Below, piece after piece: positions 42,087 through 57,000 of a DNA stretch of 64,000 bases (the first letter of the stretch is position 1; each line of letters opens with the position of its first letter). The position numbers and the translations under genes are program-made. The notes below the pieces were generated by a model that was not told the DNA's origin, did not search any database, and worked only from the letters and a program-made list of their open reading frames with translations. The DNA is from Dasypus novemcinctus (lineage: Eukaryota; Chordata; Mammalia; Cingulata; Dasypodidae): assembly GCF_030445035.2 (NCBI RefSeq), contig NC_080698.1, positions 5,587,501-5,651,500 on the forward strand, in the 5' to 3' direction.

Positions 42087-45000
42087 GATTTCTTTTATTT
42101 ATTTCTCTCCCTTCCCCCACACCATTGTCTGCTCTCTCGTGTTCTTCTGTGTGCGCTTGCATTCTCGGCGGCACTAGGAATCTGTGTCTCTTATTTTTTG
42201 TTGCGTCATCTCGCTGCATCAGCTCGCTGTGTGTGTGGCGCCTCTCCTGGGCAGGCTATGCTTTTTTTGTGCAGGGCAGCTCTCCTTGAGGGGCGCACTC
42301 CTTGCATGTGGGGCTTCCCTAAGCAGGGGACACCCCTGAGTGGCACAGCACTCCATGCACACATCAGCATTGCACGTGGGCCACATCACCACATGGGCAA
42401 GGAGGCCTGGGTTCAAACCCTGGACCTCCTATATGGTAGGTGGACACTCTATCAGTTGAGCCACATCCACTTCCCTCTTATATTTTTTAATGTAACATTT
42501 TGTGTGATCTATGTATCTTTTAAAAAAAATAAAAATTTTTAAAAAGAAGAATGCTTATGAGAAGGAAAGAACAAAGAATATGGCAGGTTTTATACCGCTC
42601 CACTTAGCTGAAATAGAACTTTGAGCCTGTTGATTTTGCACTTATTTTTGTGCTATTCATTCAAATCAGGAGGTTTAAAAACCATCCTGCAGGTTGCTAG
42701 GGGCAGTTCTATCAGTGTGTGTATCTCTTTAGTGATTCCTCCTGGGGACTGCCTGTCTGAGGGACTCCTAGGGAACTCTGGTCTTTAAACCAGCTAGCTG
42801 TTCTGTTCTGCTTATTTTCTACCCTTGCTTGCTTGTTAGGTTTCAAAAGCACTACTAGTGTCAAAAGCCAGATTGTGAGCATTCAGCGTAGGACAGGGAA
42901 ACGGACTTTGGCCCAGTGGTTAGGGCGTCCGTCTACCACATGGGAGGCCCGCGGTTCAAGGCCCGGGCCTCCTTGACCCGTGTGGAGCTGGCCATGCGCA
43001 GTGCTGATGCGCGCAAGGAGTGCCGTACCACACAGGGGTGTCCCCCGCGTAGGGGAGCCCCACGCGCAACGAGTGCACCCATAAGGAGAGCCGCCCAGTG
43101 CAAAGGAGGGAGCAGCCTGCCGAGGAATGGCGCCGCCCACACTTCCCGTGCCGCTGACGCAACAGACAACAGACAACAGAAGCGGACAAAGAAACAAGAT
43201 GCAGCAAAAAGACACAGAAAACAGACAACCGGGGGAGGGGAGGGGAATTAAATAAAAATAAATCTTAAAAAAAAAAAAAAAAAAAGAATCCCTTAACAGC
43301 ACTTTACAAAAATATTCTCATATTTTTATGTAATCTGACTTGTCCAGTTGATTTTATCTGTCATATTTTATTTTCACCATTCTTTTGACACTTGTAGTTA
43401 CTTTTATTGATATAATCTTCATTTCTAGACTCTCTTCCAGGCCCCTCTCTCCTGTCTTTTCTTTTCAGGCTCTAGCACACCCTTTAGTATTATCTGAAAA
43501 TCTGGTCTCTTGTTTAGAAATTCTCTCAGTTTCTGTTTATCTGTGAATATTCTTTTTTTTTTTTTAAGATTTATTTTTTATTTATTTCTCTCTGCTCCCC
43601 CTCCCTCCCCCAGTTGTCTGCTCTCTGTGTCCATTCGCTGTGTGTGCTTCTGTGACCGCTTCTATCCTTATTAGCGGCACCGGGAATCTGTGTGTTTTTT
43701 TTTGTTGCATCGTCTTGCTGTGTCAGCTCTCTGTGTGTGCGGTGCCATTCTTGGGCAGGCTGCACTTTCTTTCACACTGGGCAGCTCTCCTTACAGGGTG
43801 TACTCCTTGCATGTGGGGCTCCCCTACATGGGGGACACCCCTGTTTGGCATGGCACTCCTTGTGCGCATCAGCACTGCACATGGGCCAGCTCCACACGGG
43901 TCAAAGAGGCCCGGGGTTTGAACTGCGGACCTCCCCTGTGGTAGGTGGACGCCCTATCCATTGGGCCAAGTCCGCTTCCCTGAATATTCTAATTTTGCCC
44001 TAATTTTTGAGAGACAGTCTTGCTGGATATAAGATTCTTGCCTTGCAGTTTTTCTCTTGTAGTATCTTAAATATATCAGACCACTGTCTTCTTGCCTCCG
44101 TGGTTTCTGGTGAGAAATTGGCACTTTATCTTATTGGGTATCCCTTATATGTTATGCTTTGCTTTTCTCTTGCTGTTCTCAGAATTCTGTTTTTGTCTTT
44201 GGCCTTTGACATTCTGATGAGTATGTGTCTTGGAGTTGGTCTATTTGGATTTTTTCAGATGGGAGTATGTTGTGCTTCTTGGACAGGGTTATCTATGTCC
44301 TTCAATAAGGTTGGGAAATTTTCTACCATAATTTCTTTAAATATTCCTTCTGCCCCTTTTCGCTTCTCTTTCTGGGACACCCATGACACGTATGTTTGCA
44401 CTCCTTTTGCTGTCATTTAGTTCTCTGAGACTTGGTTCAATTTTTTCCATTCTTCATCTCTTCTTTTGTATGTTCACTTTCAGAGGCCATTTCTTCAAGC
44501 TTACCAATTCTTTTTTCTGCCTCCTCAAATCTGCTATTATTTGATTCCAATGTTTTTTAAATTTCATTGATTGCACCTTTCATTCCCATAAAATCTGCTA
44601 TTTTTCTATGTATGCTTTCAAATTCTTCTTTGTGCCCATCCAATGTCTTCTTAATATCCTTAATCTCTTTAGCCATCTCATTGAATTTATTAAGGAGATT
44701 TGTTTGAACATCTATAATTAGTTGTCTCAATTCCTTTATATCATCTGGAGGCTTATCTTGTTCTTTAACTGGGCCATAGCTTTCTGTTTCTTGGTGTGGA
44801 TTGTAATTTTTTGTTGGTGTCTTCGCATCAGGTTTACTAGAGTATTTTTTCTGAATGTAGTTTTTCTCTCTAGTTTAGGGCTTCCTATCATTTCTCCCTT
44901 CCTGGTTATGCATTTGGAGCCAAGTATGTAGTTGGTGCTATAAGCTGGAGGCTCAAACTGCCCTCATCATGCCAGGGACCAATGAAGCTTCTTCCAACTT

Positions 45001-48000
45001 TCTCCTTTGCCAGGGGTAGGGACAGAGTCACAGCTATGTGGAATAATCCACGGGCAGGCCTAGACTGTAGTTGCCCAGAGAGACTGATGGAACTTCACAT
45101 CCCTTTCTCCCCCACCGGGGCAGGGATGAAGCTGCAGGTGTGGGCAGCAATCTATGCAGTGCAGGTCATAAGATGACCGCAGTTGCCCTGGTAGACTTCT
45201 GGTTTTCAGTCTATGCCAGCCAAAGTTCCCTGCAGTTACCTGTATAGGCTGGTGCAGGGCTCCTCAGCCTCCTCCCTGCCAGAGGCGGGGCTGAAGCCTA
45301 GGTGGGCTGCAGGCTGATCTGCCTGTAAGAAGCTGTCAGCCCGGCTTCCCCTCACCCTGAGGGTGGAATCAGAATGGTGGCTACTGGCCTCTTCCTGACT
45401 TGGGCTGGTTCTCACCCCAGCTGTTCCCAGCCCTCTCCCAATTAGTAGCTGAAATCAGCAGCCAACCATCTCCTCCTCCCCTGTTTCTGGGAAATGGAGC
45501 TTCCAATTCCCGTCACAGAGCAGCTCCTGGGGCGGCTTGTGCTGCCAGAGTAGGACAATCACCAGCCTCCGTGGCTTGGCTGGTAATTTCCTGGAGAGGC
45601 TGGCGCAGGTCCCCACAGCTTCCTCCCTGCTGGAGGTGGCACTGGGGCCTAGGCTAGAGCTGCAATTTGATCTGTATGGGAGGAAGCCGGTCCCCACCAG
45701 CACTGGGATCCTCAGTCCGCCCACTTCCCCTTATGCCAGATGCGGAGTTCAGATGACAGCTCCCAGCCTCTTTCTGACCTGGACAGGCTCAAACCTTAGC
45801 TGTTCTCAGGATCATACTGCAGCCCTCTGAATTTCCTCATCATAGCTGAAATTGGTGCCCAACTGTCTCTTTCTCCCCCATTTTGGGGAAGTGGAGCTTT
45901 CAATCCCAGCCACAGAATAGCTCCCGAAGCGGCTTGTGCCTCCAGTGGAGGACAGGCACTGGCCTCCATGGCGTGGAGCCTCTGCTTGCGAGTCTTCTCT
46001 GCAGATGGGCAACCTCCTTCCACTCCCCCAAGGTCGTTTCAGGATGCTTTTCTGGACTCCTGGAGCCCCCAAACAGGTGCTTCAGTTAGCTCCAGGTGTT
46101 TGCTGACTGCCCTGTAGCAGGAGCTGGCTCTAGGAGCTCCTTACTCCACCACCATCTTTCTGGTTTCAATGTCCAGTTGATTTGAAGCACTTTTTATTGT
46201 GTGTAATATTTGATATATACAAAACATTGACACATGCCTGTAGGTTACTAAGCATAAGTTTCCAGTGAACTGATAGGAACCCATTAGGCAATGTTATACC
46301 CTAGTATCACCAATACTAGCCTACTACCTGGGTGCTGTTCTTTGTCCCCGTATCCTTAGCACAGTGTCATCATTTTCTTGCACTATTTTTTAATTGTAAT
46401 TTTTATTTTGAAAAAAATTTTTAAAAGGTGCAAAGTACAGACAAGCACTTGTGTACCCAGTACTGAGAAATGACAGCTGGTAACATTTTGTCATATTTGT
46501 GACAAGTCTTTTATTTAAAAAAATACCTGAACAATACAGAAAACATTGTAGTTCTCTTTTTGCACCATCTTTGAGATTTAAAAAATTACGAATATACTGA
46601 GTATCCTTGCAAATCATTTTTATATTTTTACTTATATGTATAACCATGAACTATATATTATTTTTGCATATTTTAAAAATTTATATGTCATATCCATGTT
46701 TATATAATAAATTTAAAAAACAAACTATAAAAAGTGAATCAATCCTTTAGTTTCTTAATAATTTCTTATTGTGGTATAATACCCATAGTGTTAAAATCAG
46801 TTTACCCTACTTAAGTGGATAATTCTTTGACATTAAGTACTTTGACAATACTATATAACTTGAACCACTGTCTATTTCTAGACTTTTCATCATCTGAAAC
46901 CAAATCTTACACTCAATTAGCAATAATTCTCCACTGTCCCTCCTCCCTCCCCTGGTGACCACTCTGCTTTTTGTCTCTGGTTATGCTCATTGTTTCATGT
47001 CAGTGAGATCATATAATATTTGTACTTTTGTGTGTGGCTTATTTCACTCAGCATGATGTCTTCATGGTTATCCATGTTGTAGCATGTGCCAGCACTTCAC
47101 TTCTTTTTAGGGATCCATGGTATTTCATTGTATGACTATACCACATTTTGTTTATCCATTCATCTGTTGATGGATATTTAGGTTGCTTCCAGCTTTTGAC
47201 TATTGCAAATAATCCTGCAGTTGAACATTGGTGTACAAATATCTGAGTCCCTATTATCAGTTCTTTTGAGTATAAATCTAGGAGTGGAACTGCTGGGTCA
47301 TATGATAATTCTATGTTTAATTTTTTGAGAACCACAAACTGTTTTCCATAGTGTCTGCTTTCATTGCCACCAACAATGTATGAGTGTTTCTATTTCTCTG
47401 AAACCTCACTAAGACTTATTTTCAGTTTAAAAAATAATAATAATATAACCATTCTAGTAGGTATGATATGGTATCTCATTTGGATTTTAATTTGCATTTC
47501 TCTAATGTCTCAGGATGTTCAGCATCTTTTCATATACTTATTGGCCATTTAAATATCTTTTTTGGAGCAATATCTTTTCAGATACTTAGCCCATTTTTTA
47601 ATTGAGCTGTTTGTGTTTTGTTGGATGTAGGAGTTCTTTATATATTCTGCATATTAAAATCTTACCAGATACTTAAAAAAATCTCTCTCATACAGAATCT
47701 CAGGTCTTACCTCAGACCCTCTCTATCAGAATCTGCATTTTAACAAGCTGTCCAGGTGATTCAGCAAATATTATAGTTTGAGATGTTTTTCCCTATGGGA
47801 TAGGTACCCATATTCTCATTTTATAGATATGGTGACTGAGCCTTGAAAAGTTTAAACTGGTTCTAGACCATGCAGCTAATAAATGAGGAAGCCAGGGTTT
47901 GAGCTCATGTTCATCTGATTCTGGAGCCTGCAGTCAGAACCCTTCATGTATCTTGTCTCCATGGGGAAGGGATAGGAAAAATAAATCGTTGTAGAACAAA

Positions 48001-51000
48001 GAGCTAACAAAATTTTGACTGCAAGGTAGTTTAGAGATTTACTTTGTTCAGGTTTTTCATTGAGCAGGTAAAGAAAGATGTTCAGAGAGGGATCATATGT
48101 AGCTCAATGGTTGAGCATCTGTTTCCTGTGTTTGCGGTCCCAGGTTCAATCCCCAGTACCTCCTAAAAAAAAAAAAGAGATTCAGAGAGATTTTGTAATT
48201 TGTTTTAAGTTAGCACAAATAGAGAGTGGCAAAATCAGTTGTAGATCCTAAGCCTTCTGATTTCCTTTTCCTTTTCTTTCTATAACATGGAGAGGAAACA
48301 GAAAGAGCCAGAGGAAGGAAAATAATTTGAGGATGTTCCCTGATGGACCAACGTGCTTTCTCACCACCTTTTATCAATTTCTTACTAATGATTTTGATGG
48401 CTGGTGTGTACCACAATATACCATAATAAACCATAATATGATTTCACTTAAACAGCTAGATAACCTTGGCAAGGCCATAGTTTCCCACCCATTTTAGAGG
48501 GGCTATATACTTTGTATAACATTGTGCACATAGATAATTAACTCTATTTCACTATTTTTCTCATTAAAACAAGTGATTCTCAAGTGCTTATTTCATGTCT
48601 TAAAAGTACTTTGTCGCTTTTAATATGTTTCCCATTTGCTAGGTGTTGTCTGGAGGATGGAGAAACAGACGCGTGGCATCGACATCAATGAATAGAGAAT
48701 CCTCTAGGTCTCATGCAGTCTTTACGATTACTATAGAGTCAATGGAGAAAAGCAATGAGGCTGTGAATATACGGACCTCCCTACTCAATCTGGTGGATTT
48801 AGCAGGATCAGAAAGGCAAAAAGATACCCATGCGGAAGGGATGAGGTTGAAGGTAAGAATAAAATTACGGTCTTCAATTCAACTTGAGAGTGAATTCAAA
48901 CTAAGTTTTGTGAAGGCTACAGAGGAGTAGGAAATTGTTCCCACCTGCAGGAACAGAGCGTTTTGTTATATAGTGAGTTAGTAAATATATGTAGAACGGG
49001 ACAGACAAACCTGTCAGTAGCAGGAATGTTCGAATTCATGCTGGAAGAGGTAATGGTATAGGTGGCAGGTGGAAGAGGAAGAGGCTGTGGCTTAGACTGC
49101 TCAAGTAGTTCTTGAGCAGTGGTCTCAAAGGGAAAAGAATTTGGGTAGGGAGAGAGGAGCAGGGAATACTTGTCTGCCTGGGGGACATCTCCAGGGTTAC
49201 TGTGGATGCAGACTCATGATGGCATTTCAGCATGGACCCAGCATGGACCCAGTGCATGGGCTGGGGTTAGATAAGCGGGTAGACTCAGATCACTGCGGAC
49301 CAGGTGTGCAAGGCCAAGTTTGCACTCAGCTTTCCAAACACTTGGAAAAACTTAAAAGTTTTGAGTGGGTGAGTGATTTCATAAAGTAAGCCTGTATTAT
49401 AAAATCTGCCATCTGGCCTACCAATGCCAGATTCCAAAGGGGAGATCCTAAAGAAAAAGGAGACCAGTTATGCTGCTTCTTATTTCTGGGATGAAGAGTT
49501 TAGGACCTAGTCCTTGACTAAGGCATTAGCAGGGACCAGAGGTTCTACATATGCATTGCCACTACATAATGACCTGTGATGCATATTGCCAATAAAATAC
49601 ATGTAGATTCTATAGTGTAGGATGTATGGAGATCAAGGGAAAGGAGACAGGGATGGTGGAGAGACCTATTTTTGCCAATAAGTGAGTATTTGAGTTTGTT
49701 CTTCAATTGAAATATGAAGCACTATAATAATAGCATATGTTTATAATAGGACATATATTGTACCTGTTCTAAGTACTTTGCATATGTCAACTCGTTTAAC
49801 TCATCTGACAAATCTGGGAAGTAGTTATCATCTCGCTATTTTTTTTTTTTTAAGATTTATTTTTTATTTATTTTCCTCCCCTTTTCCTCTCCCCCACCTG
49901 CATTGTGTGCTCTCTGTGTCCATTCACTGTGTGTGTTCTGTGTCCACTTGGATTCTTATCAACAGCAGCAGGAATCTGTGTCTCTTTTTGTTGCGTCATC
50001 TTGCTGTGTTAACTCTCCGTGTGTGCAGTGCCACACCTGGGCAGGCTGCACTTTTTTCGCACTGGGTGGCTCTCCTTACGGGGTGCACTCCTTTCATGTG
50101 GGGCTCCCCTACACAGGGGACACCCCTGTGTGGCACGGCACTTCGTGTGCTCATCAACTGCGCTTGGGCCAGCTCCAACCTTGCTATTTTACAACTAAAG
50201 AAAATTGTCACAGGCCTATAGCTCATAATGGGAGAGCTGATGTAGTGCAGCTCCATAGACAAGTGCTCTTTAACCGCTGTGCTGCTCTTTGAACAGTAAC
50301 AGATAGGAGCAACTCTGCATTTTTATTTTATATTTTCCATTCTTTTTCTCTTTTTTCTGTTTTCCTGCCTCTGCAGATTTACTATATACCTATTGTAAAA
50401 ATCCACTGTAACATATTTAACGCAGACATTTTTATTCTTTCCCTAAACCACTGTTTCAAAGGGATTTTATTAAACTTCACAGAATTAAACTTTTAAGGCA
50501 AAATACCAAAAAGTAGCCAGTGCTCCTAAATATTTGTTCTTTTTCCCCAATGCCTTAGGAAGCAGGTAACATAAACCGATCACTAAGCTGCCTGGGTCAA
50601 GTGATTACTGCACTTGTCGATGTGGGTAACGGGAAACAGAGACATGTTTGCTACAGAGATTCCAAGCTTACCTTCTTGCTGCGGGTAAAGTAGATCGCTG
50701 GGTGCCTTGGCCCTTTGTTTTGGTTATGCTCACTATAGTTAACGGTGCGACAGTTCTTCAGGCTTACTGCCAAGAAATATGCATTTTTCCTTGCTTAAAA
50801 AAGGTCTTGTTATTTCTCACCTGGAAATGTATGCTTTTCTTGGCACTAAACAGGATTCCCTTGGAGGTAATGCCAAAACAGCTATAATTGCAAATGTTCA
50901 TCCTGGATCCAGGTGTTTTGGAGAAACCCTATCAACGCTTAACTTTGCTCAAAGAGCCAAGCTGATTAAAAACAAGGTAAAATTCTTCTAAGTATGCTTT

Positions 51001-54000
51001 GTTAAGTAAATTTGAAAGCTACTTAAGCTTGCAGTATCCTATTTTTATGATTGCCCTAATACTAACATTAGCTTTTCATTATTATTCTCTGAAAGCTTAA
51101 CTTTAAGGAAGATTCCCATTTCACCTTCCTAGCCCTTGGTATCATGGATAGAATTTAAGAGCCAGGTTAGATCTTATGGTGGCAGTTGTCTAACTAAGTT
51201 CCTTTTTTCCTAAGGGAAGTCAAAGTTTTTCTTCTGAAATTGGTTTGCAGGCTGAATTTGCTTGCCTTAACCATGCTAGCAGAATCTAGGTCTGTGTATA
51301 TGTGTTTGGTGGAGGGTTATGCTCTGCAGATATTACAATAACATGGACAAAGCTTATCTTTCAACTTATCTTCAACTCTAAGGAATCCCTATTTTACTTT
51401 TTGTACACAACACTTCCTTGCTGTTGGAATACACTGGGGTCAGCAAACTCTTCTTCTGAAGGGTAAGATGGTAAATATTTTATGCTTCTTAGACCAGATG
51501 GTCATTGTCCCAACTACTCAGAGTGTGAAAGCAGCCTTAGACATACTCAAGCAAATGGGCATGGCTCTGTTCCAATAAAACTTTACTTACAAAAACAGAT
51601 AGTGGGTTGAATTGGGTCCATGGGCAATGGTTCGCCAACTCCTGCTGTAGAGTGTCAAAACAAATAGTCCACTACTTGTTTTGGAGAGATTGGAGATCAC
51701 TTTGGTTCCAGACAAAAGAATCATAGTGTTATAAATTGGTAATTTCCTTTCCTTCGAGGGGGAAATCAATCATTCTTAACTGAAAAGTAGATTTCCATCA
51801 TCATCTATCATTTGATCAACATGAGAGGGAAGAGATTCATGTTGTCCCTTCCCTGTCACCCTTTCCTTCAGCTAGAGCAGTCTCTTCAATCTCTGAGGTA
51901 GTCACATACTATGTTTAAGAGGACTAGGTTCTTTTTTTTTTTTTTTAAGATTTATTTTATTTATATATGTATTTTTATTTATTCCCCCTCCCCCAGATGG
52001 TTCTCTCATCTGCCTGCTTATTATTTCCTCGCCTTCTTCAGGAGGCACCAGGAACCAAACCTGGGACCTCCCACATGGGAGGCAAGTGCCCAAAGGCCTG
52101 AGTCACATCACTCCCCATGGGCTGCAGTGTCTGCTGGCTTGTGGCATCTGCTTGTCTTCTTTAGGAAGAACTAGAACCCAAACTTGGGGCCTCCACCCAA
52201 CTGGTTGAGCCATATCTGTTTTCCAGACTAGGTTCTTTTTAACTTCATATCTCCTGTGGCCAAACCTGGTAAATCAAAAGAGTTTAGGTCTAGTCATTCA
52301 TTTTATTTCCTTGGATTTTGATCTCTAGTGGGGTATTTGTAATGTGATGAGAAAAAAATATCTTTACTGCTTCCTGGTCCTATTTCTGAAAACTTACTTT
52401 TGGTCTTTGAAGAGTAGAGAACTGCAGTGATAATTACAATTATGATATCACTGATTGATGTGACAATGATGTCAGAATATACAGGAGTGCCTTGAAATGA
52501 GGCTCTCAGAGGCAGCTAGAAATGGTTTCTTAACACACAAACCAACAAAGCTAGAAGTCACTATCAATGGTAAGACTCCCTGCTACAGCCCAGTAGTGGG
52601 AAGTGTCTCATTGCCACTGGCCAGGATATCTGGGACTTGTTTAAGGATGAACTATTTAAATATTTTCCAGTGGGCAGGCTGGGCCTGCCACAGGAACACT
52701 CTCAGGGCTTCCACCCCCACCCCCCAAGCCTTGGCTATTGCAGAACCAGGCACTTTTGACATGCTTGGCATCTACCGCCATGTAGATGTTGCAGGGTTTT
52801 TAAACCTTTTAGAAGTTGTCTCAAATGAGGCATTTCTTTAAGAAAATGCAGTGTGGTATAAAAACAGATAGTGGAAGCAGCTGTGGCTCAAGCAATTGAG
52901 CTCCCGTGTACCATATGGAAGACCCAGTTCTATCCCCCAGACCTCCTGGTTAAAAAAAAAAAGAAAAGGTGTCCTAGACCTGCATGGCTAGGTGCAGGCC
53001 CCTGTGCAGCTAAGCGATGCACCAAAAAGATAATGCAACAAGATAGAGAAAAAACCCAAAGAACAGATAGTGCTGTCCAGCCAACCCCTTCTGCCAGGAT
53101 TTCTGGAGAAGGTTGTTTCTGCCTCAGACCAGCCCTACCAGTAATCGCACCCTTACAGCGAGGCTCTTCACCAGTGTGTGAGGAAACAGGGGAAATGATA
53201 CCTGTTGAGGTGTTTGCTCTTCTGGGGCGGGGGGTGGGGGTGGGGGGCTGGCTGGCCTCTTCTGGGAGAAGGAAATGGTTACTGCTGAACATACCCAGGT
53301 CTTAAAGGTGGCCAGGGCTGGTCAGCAAAGCAGTGCGGTAAGTGGCAACTCGGGGAGGATTGGGGAGGGCGCTTAGAGCTTGGCACTAGGTGTGGAGGCA
53401 CAGAGAACAGGAGCTTCTACACTCCAGCGCGCTGTGGTTCTGGGCCTGCTGACTACAAGATAGAAGTGCAGTTTTGTTTTGTGCTCACCACTCCAAATCA
53501 TACAAACAAATGTAATACAGGACTGTACCCCTCAAAGAGCATTCCTTTAATATATGTTTTTTTTGTTTTGTTTTGTTTTGTTTTTTAATTCCTAATCAAG
53601 GCAGTGGTAAATGAAGATACCCAAGGAAATGTGAGCCAGCTGCAAGCTGAAGTGAAGAGGCTCAAAGAACAACTTGCCCAGCTTACTTCAGGGCAGATAC
53701 TACCAGAAAGTTTTCAGACCAGAGGTAAGACAAACAAAATGTCCTTTATCCTGGGGAAGCCCATATTAGTATGGGAAAACTCCTATGATAGATGGGCACA
53801 ACACGTTAAGCCTACCCAAATTTCTCATAAGTATCTCCTCCTATCTACCCTTTTGGTTAATTCAAGACTGTGGTGCTTGGTCTGTAATCAGATACCATAG
53901 GCACTGAGTTCTGCGAGATATGGTGGGGAAAAAAGTACTAATAAATTTCATTTAGCTCCATTCCCAAGATTGTCATACCATATGTAGTCTAAAGATGATT

Positions 54001-57000
54001 ACTAAACAAAGAGAAACTTATTTTTCTTCAAAGAATAGCTAATGTGTAGAGTGGGTTAATTTGAAATCCATGAAGTGGATGGATTTCATCTAATGATGAC
54101 TGTCTTAGTTCTTTTAGATTAACTGGGAGCAGTCAATCAAAGGCTGCCTACTTTTGCTGATTTCTTGGTTTTAAAAGTTTGAGAAATAAATATTTTTTCC
54201 CTTTCCCTTTCTTTCTTACTGGATCAATTACAGATAAAGAGAATATTAGTTATATGGACTACTTCCGAGAGGCAATGTTATTTTTTAAGAAATCTGAGCA
54301 GGAAAAGAAGGTATGAAACTGAATTTAGTATAGTGTGGATTTGAGATATTTTAGGTTTTTCTTGCCTTACTAAGTGAAATAAATGGTCCTAAGTAGATAA
54401 GTAAACAAAAGAAGGTTGTGAAAAATCTAATTTTGCCTTAGTGTTTGGGGGGCTTATAAAATTTTAGGGAAGCGGAATTATTTTTTGTGCTAACTAAATT
54501 ATGAATTTTTTTAGTGTCTGGTGGAAAAGATTAGCCAATTAGAAGACCTAACCCTCAAAAAAGAAAAATTTATTCAATCGAATAAAATGATTGTGAAATT
54601 CCGAGAAGATCAAATCATGCGCCTGGAGAAGCTCCACAGGGAATGCCGGGGAAACTTTCTGCCTGAGGAGCAGAATCGTTTGCTGTCAGAATTAAGGGAT
54701 GAGATTCAAACTCTGCGAGAACAAGTGAGTATGTGGCATTTGCAGGATTTCTAAAAATAAAAGAAATTTAAAGGAAATATAACTTGGCCAATGAATGCTT
54801 ATGTAATTCTTAATGCAATGGAGATTGTTTTAAGTGAATTCAACGGACATAGTGTAATTGTATAATTGCTTTTCCTTCTTTCTCAAAACAGTAAAACCTG
54901 AAGGAGAAAGGGAAGAAGTTCCAATATGTTGTTACCAAGGCACTCAGCCCCAGTAGGCCAAGCAGGCGCTCACCCTATGCTGTGGGTGGGGTGCTGTCAG
55001 AATCGGTGGCTTCTTTAGCTTCTTTAGAGTTGAGAGCCTTTAAAGTTCTTTTTGTTATTTTTTCTTTTCCCTGGGACGGATAGATAAGTAATGTAGGCAC
55101 ATTGTTAAAAAACAAAGATAATCTCTTCTTGGATTATTTTGTGTGTCTTTTCACAGTTTCTTATGCATATTCAAACTAATATGGATGGATATAGTTACTT
55201 TCATTCCTTTTGTACAGAAAAGGGAGCATACCATAGGTACTTTCCTGCACCTTGCCTTTTGTACTATTGTATCGTGTGGGACAGTCGATCCTGGTTGACA
55301 GGGAGGTTCCTATCCTTGATTGATTGAGTTGATTTAATCAGTCCCCTGCGCATGGATTGTCTGATGCAGTGGACAGCCTTGTGATTACTCCCTGGACTCC
55401 AGGGTGAAAGTTTCAAAGTACAGCCCTAGACCTTGGATGATGGAGTCATTGGATATGCACATTTTCAATCTGATCACAGCTGCCACGTTGCTTTCCACAG
55501 TGCTTGCAGCAGGGTACTGCCAGCCGTGCGTGGCATTTCCACATCTTCCTTCAGACTTTTCAGAAAGGTTCATTCCTTTAGGAAATGTATATCAATATAT
55601 AATTTCTGCAATTCTATGCCACAGGTAGATCACCACCCCAGAGTTGCAAAGTATGCTATGGAAAACCATTCCCTCAGGGAGGAGAATAGGAGATTGAGAT
55701 TATTAGAGCCTGTGAAAAGAGCCCAAGAAATAGATGCCCAGACCATTGCAAAACTAGAAAAAGTTTTCTCTGAAGTATCCAGCACAGAGAAACTCAACAA
55801 AGGTAAGAAATGATTATTGCATACGTACCTTGCAAGGAGAGGCTGTTTTAAAGTACATTTAGAGTGCCTCGAAGTTAGGGTCTTCATTTTTACCTCCAGG
55901 CCTGGTCTGCTCATTTCTTATATGCATACTTATTCTTTTCTTTTTTTTTAAAGATTTTATTTAATTATGTATTTATTTCTTCCTACCCCCTTGTTGTTTG
56001 CACTTGCTGTGTGCTGTGTCTTTAGGTGGCACTGGGAACTGACCCTGGGGCCTCAGATGTGAGAGGGAGTCATCTAATCACTTGAGCCACCTCCATTCCC
56101 TGCTTTGTTGTGTCTCTTATTATGTTTTCTCTTGTGTCTCTTGTTGCCTCAGCTTGTTGTGTCAGCTTGCCACACCTGCCCATCATGTCAGCTTGCCTTG
56201 CTCATTTTTTTAGGAGGCACCGGGAATATCTGCTCCCTGCTTTGTTGTGTCTCTCATTATGTTTTTCTTCTTGTGTCTCTTGTTGCATCATCTTGTTGTG
56301 TCACTCTTCTGTACCTGGCCATCACACTAGCTTGATCTCTTCTTTAGGAGGCACTGGGAACTGAACCATGGACCTACCATGTGGTAGGTGGGAGCTCAGT
56401 CACCTGAGCCACATCCACTTCCCTACTTCTTTTTTTTTTTAAGATTCACCCCATCCCCCTATTGTCTGCTCTCTATGTCCATTTGCTGTGTGTTCTTCTG
56501 TGTCTGCTTGTATTCCCATTAGGCGGCTCCAGGAACTGATCCTGGGACCTTCCAGAGTGGGAGAGAGGCATTCATTCTCTTGCACCACCTCAACTCCCTG
56601 ATGTGCTGCCTCTCTTATTGTCTCTCCTCTGTGTCTCTTTTTGTTGCATCGTCTTGCTGCACCAGCTCTCTGCATGGGCCAGCACTCCTGCGTGGGGCAG
56701 TACTCCTGTGTGGGACAGTACTCTGCACAGGCCAGCACTCCACGTGGGCCAGCTCACCACATGGACCAGCTTGCCTTCTCCAGGACGCCCTGGGCATCGA
56801 ACTCTGGACCTCCTGTATGGTAGATGGGAGCCCAATTGGTGGAGCCACATCCGCTTCCCGCTATTTATTCTTTTAATTTTTAAATGGAATTTTCCCATAT
56901 AAAATATTTGAAATGAAACGACAAGCATATGACCATTCACAACATGCATAAATACAGAGTTTCAGTGTTTATCAACTTGGTGAAGCTCTATGGAATATCG

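Noticed and set aside
49141-49389. Short ORF after KIF15 exon 8
   Set aside because: Not part of the family protein; the donor at 48853 joins in phase to exon 9 at 50559.
52497-52841. 114-codon ORF in intron 10
   Set aside because: No recognisable domain, no splice context, no sign of coding bias; most likely chance.
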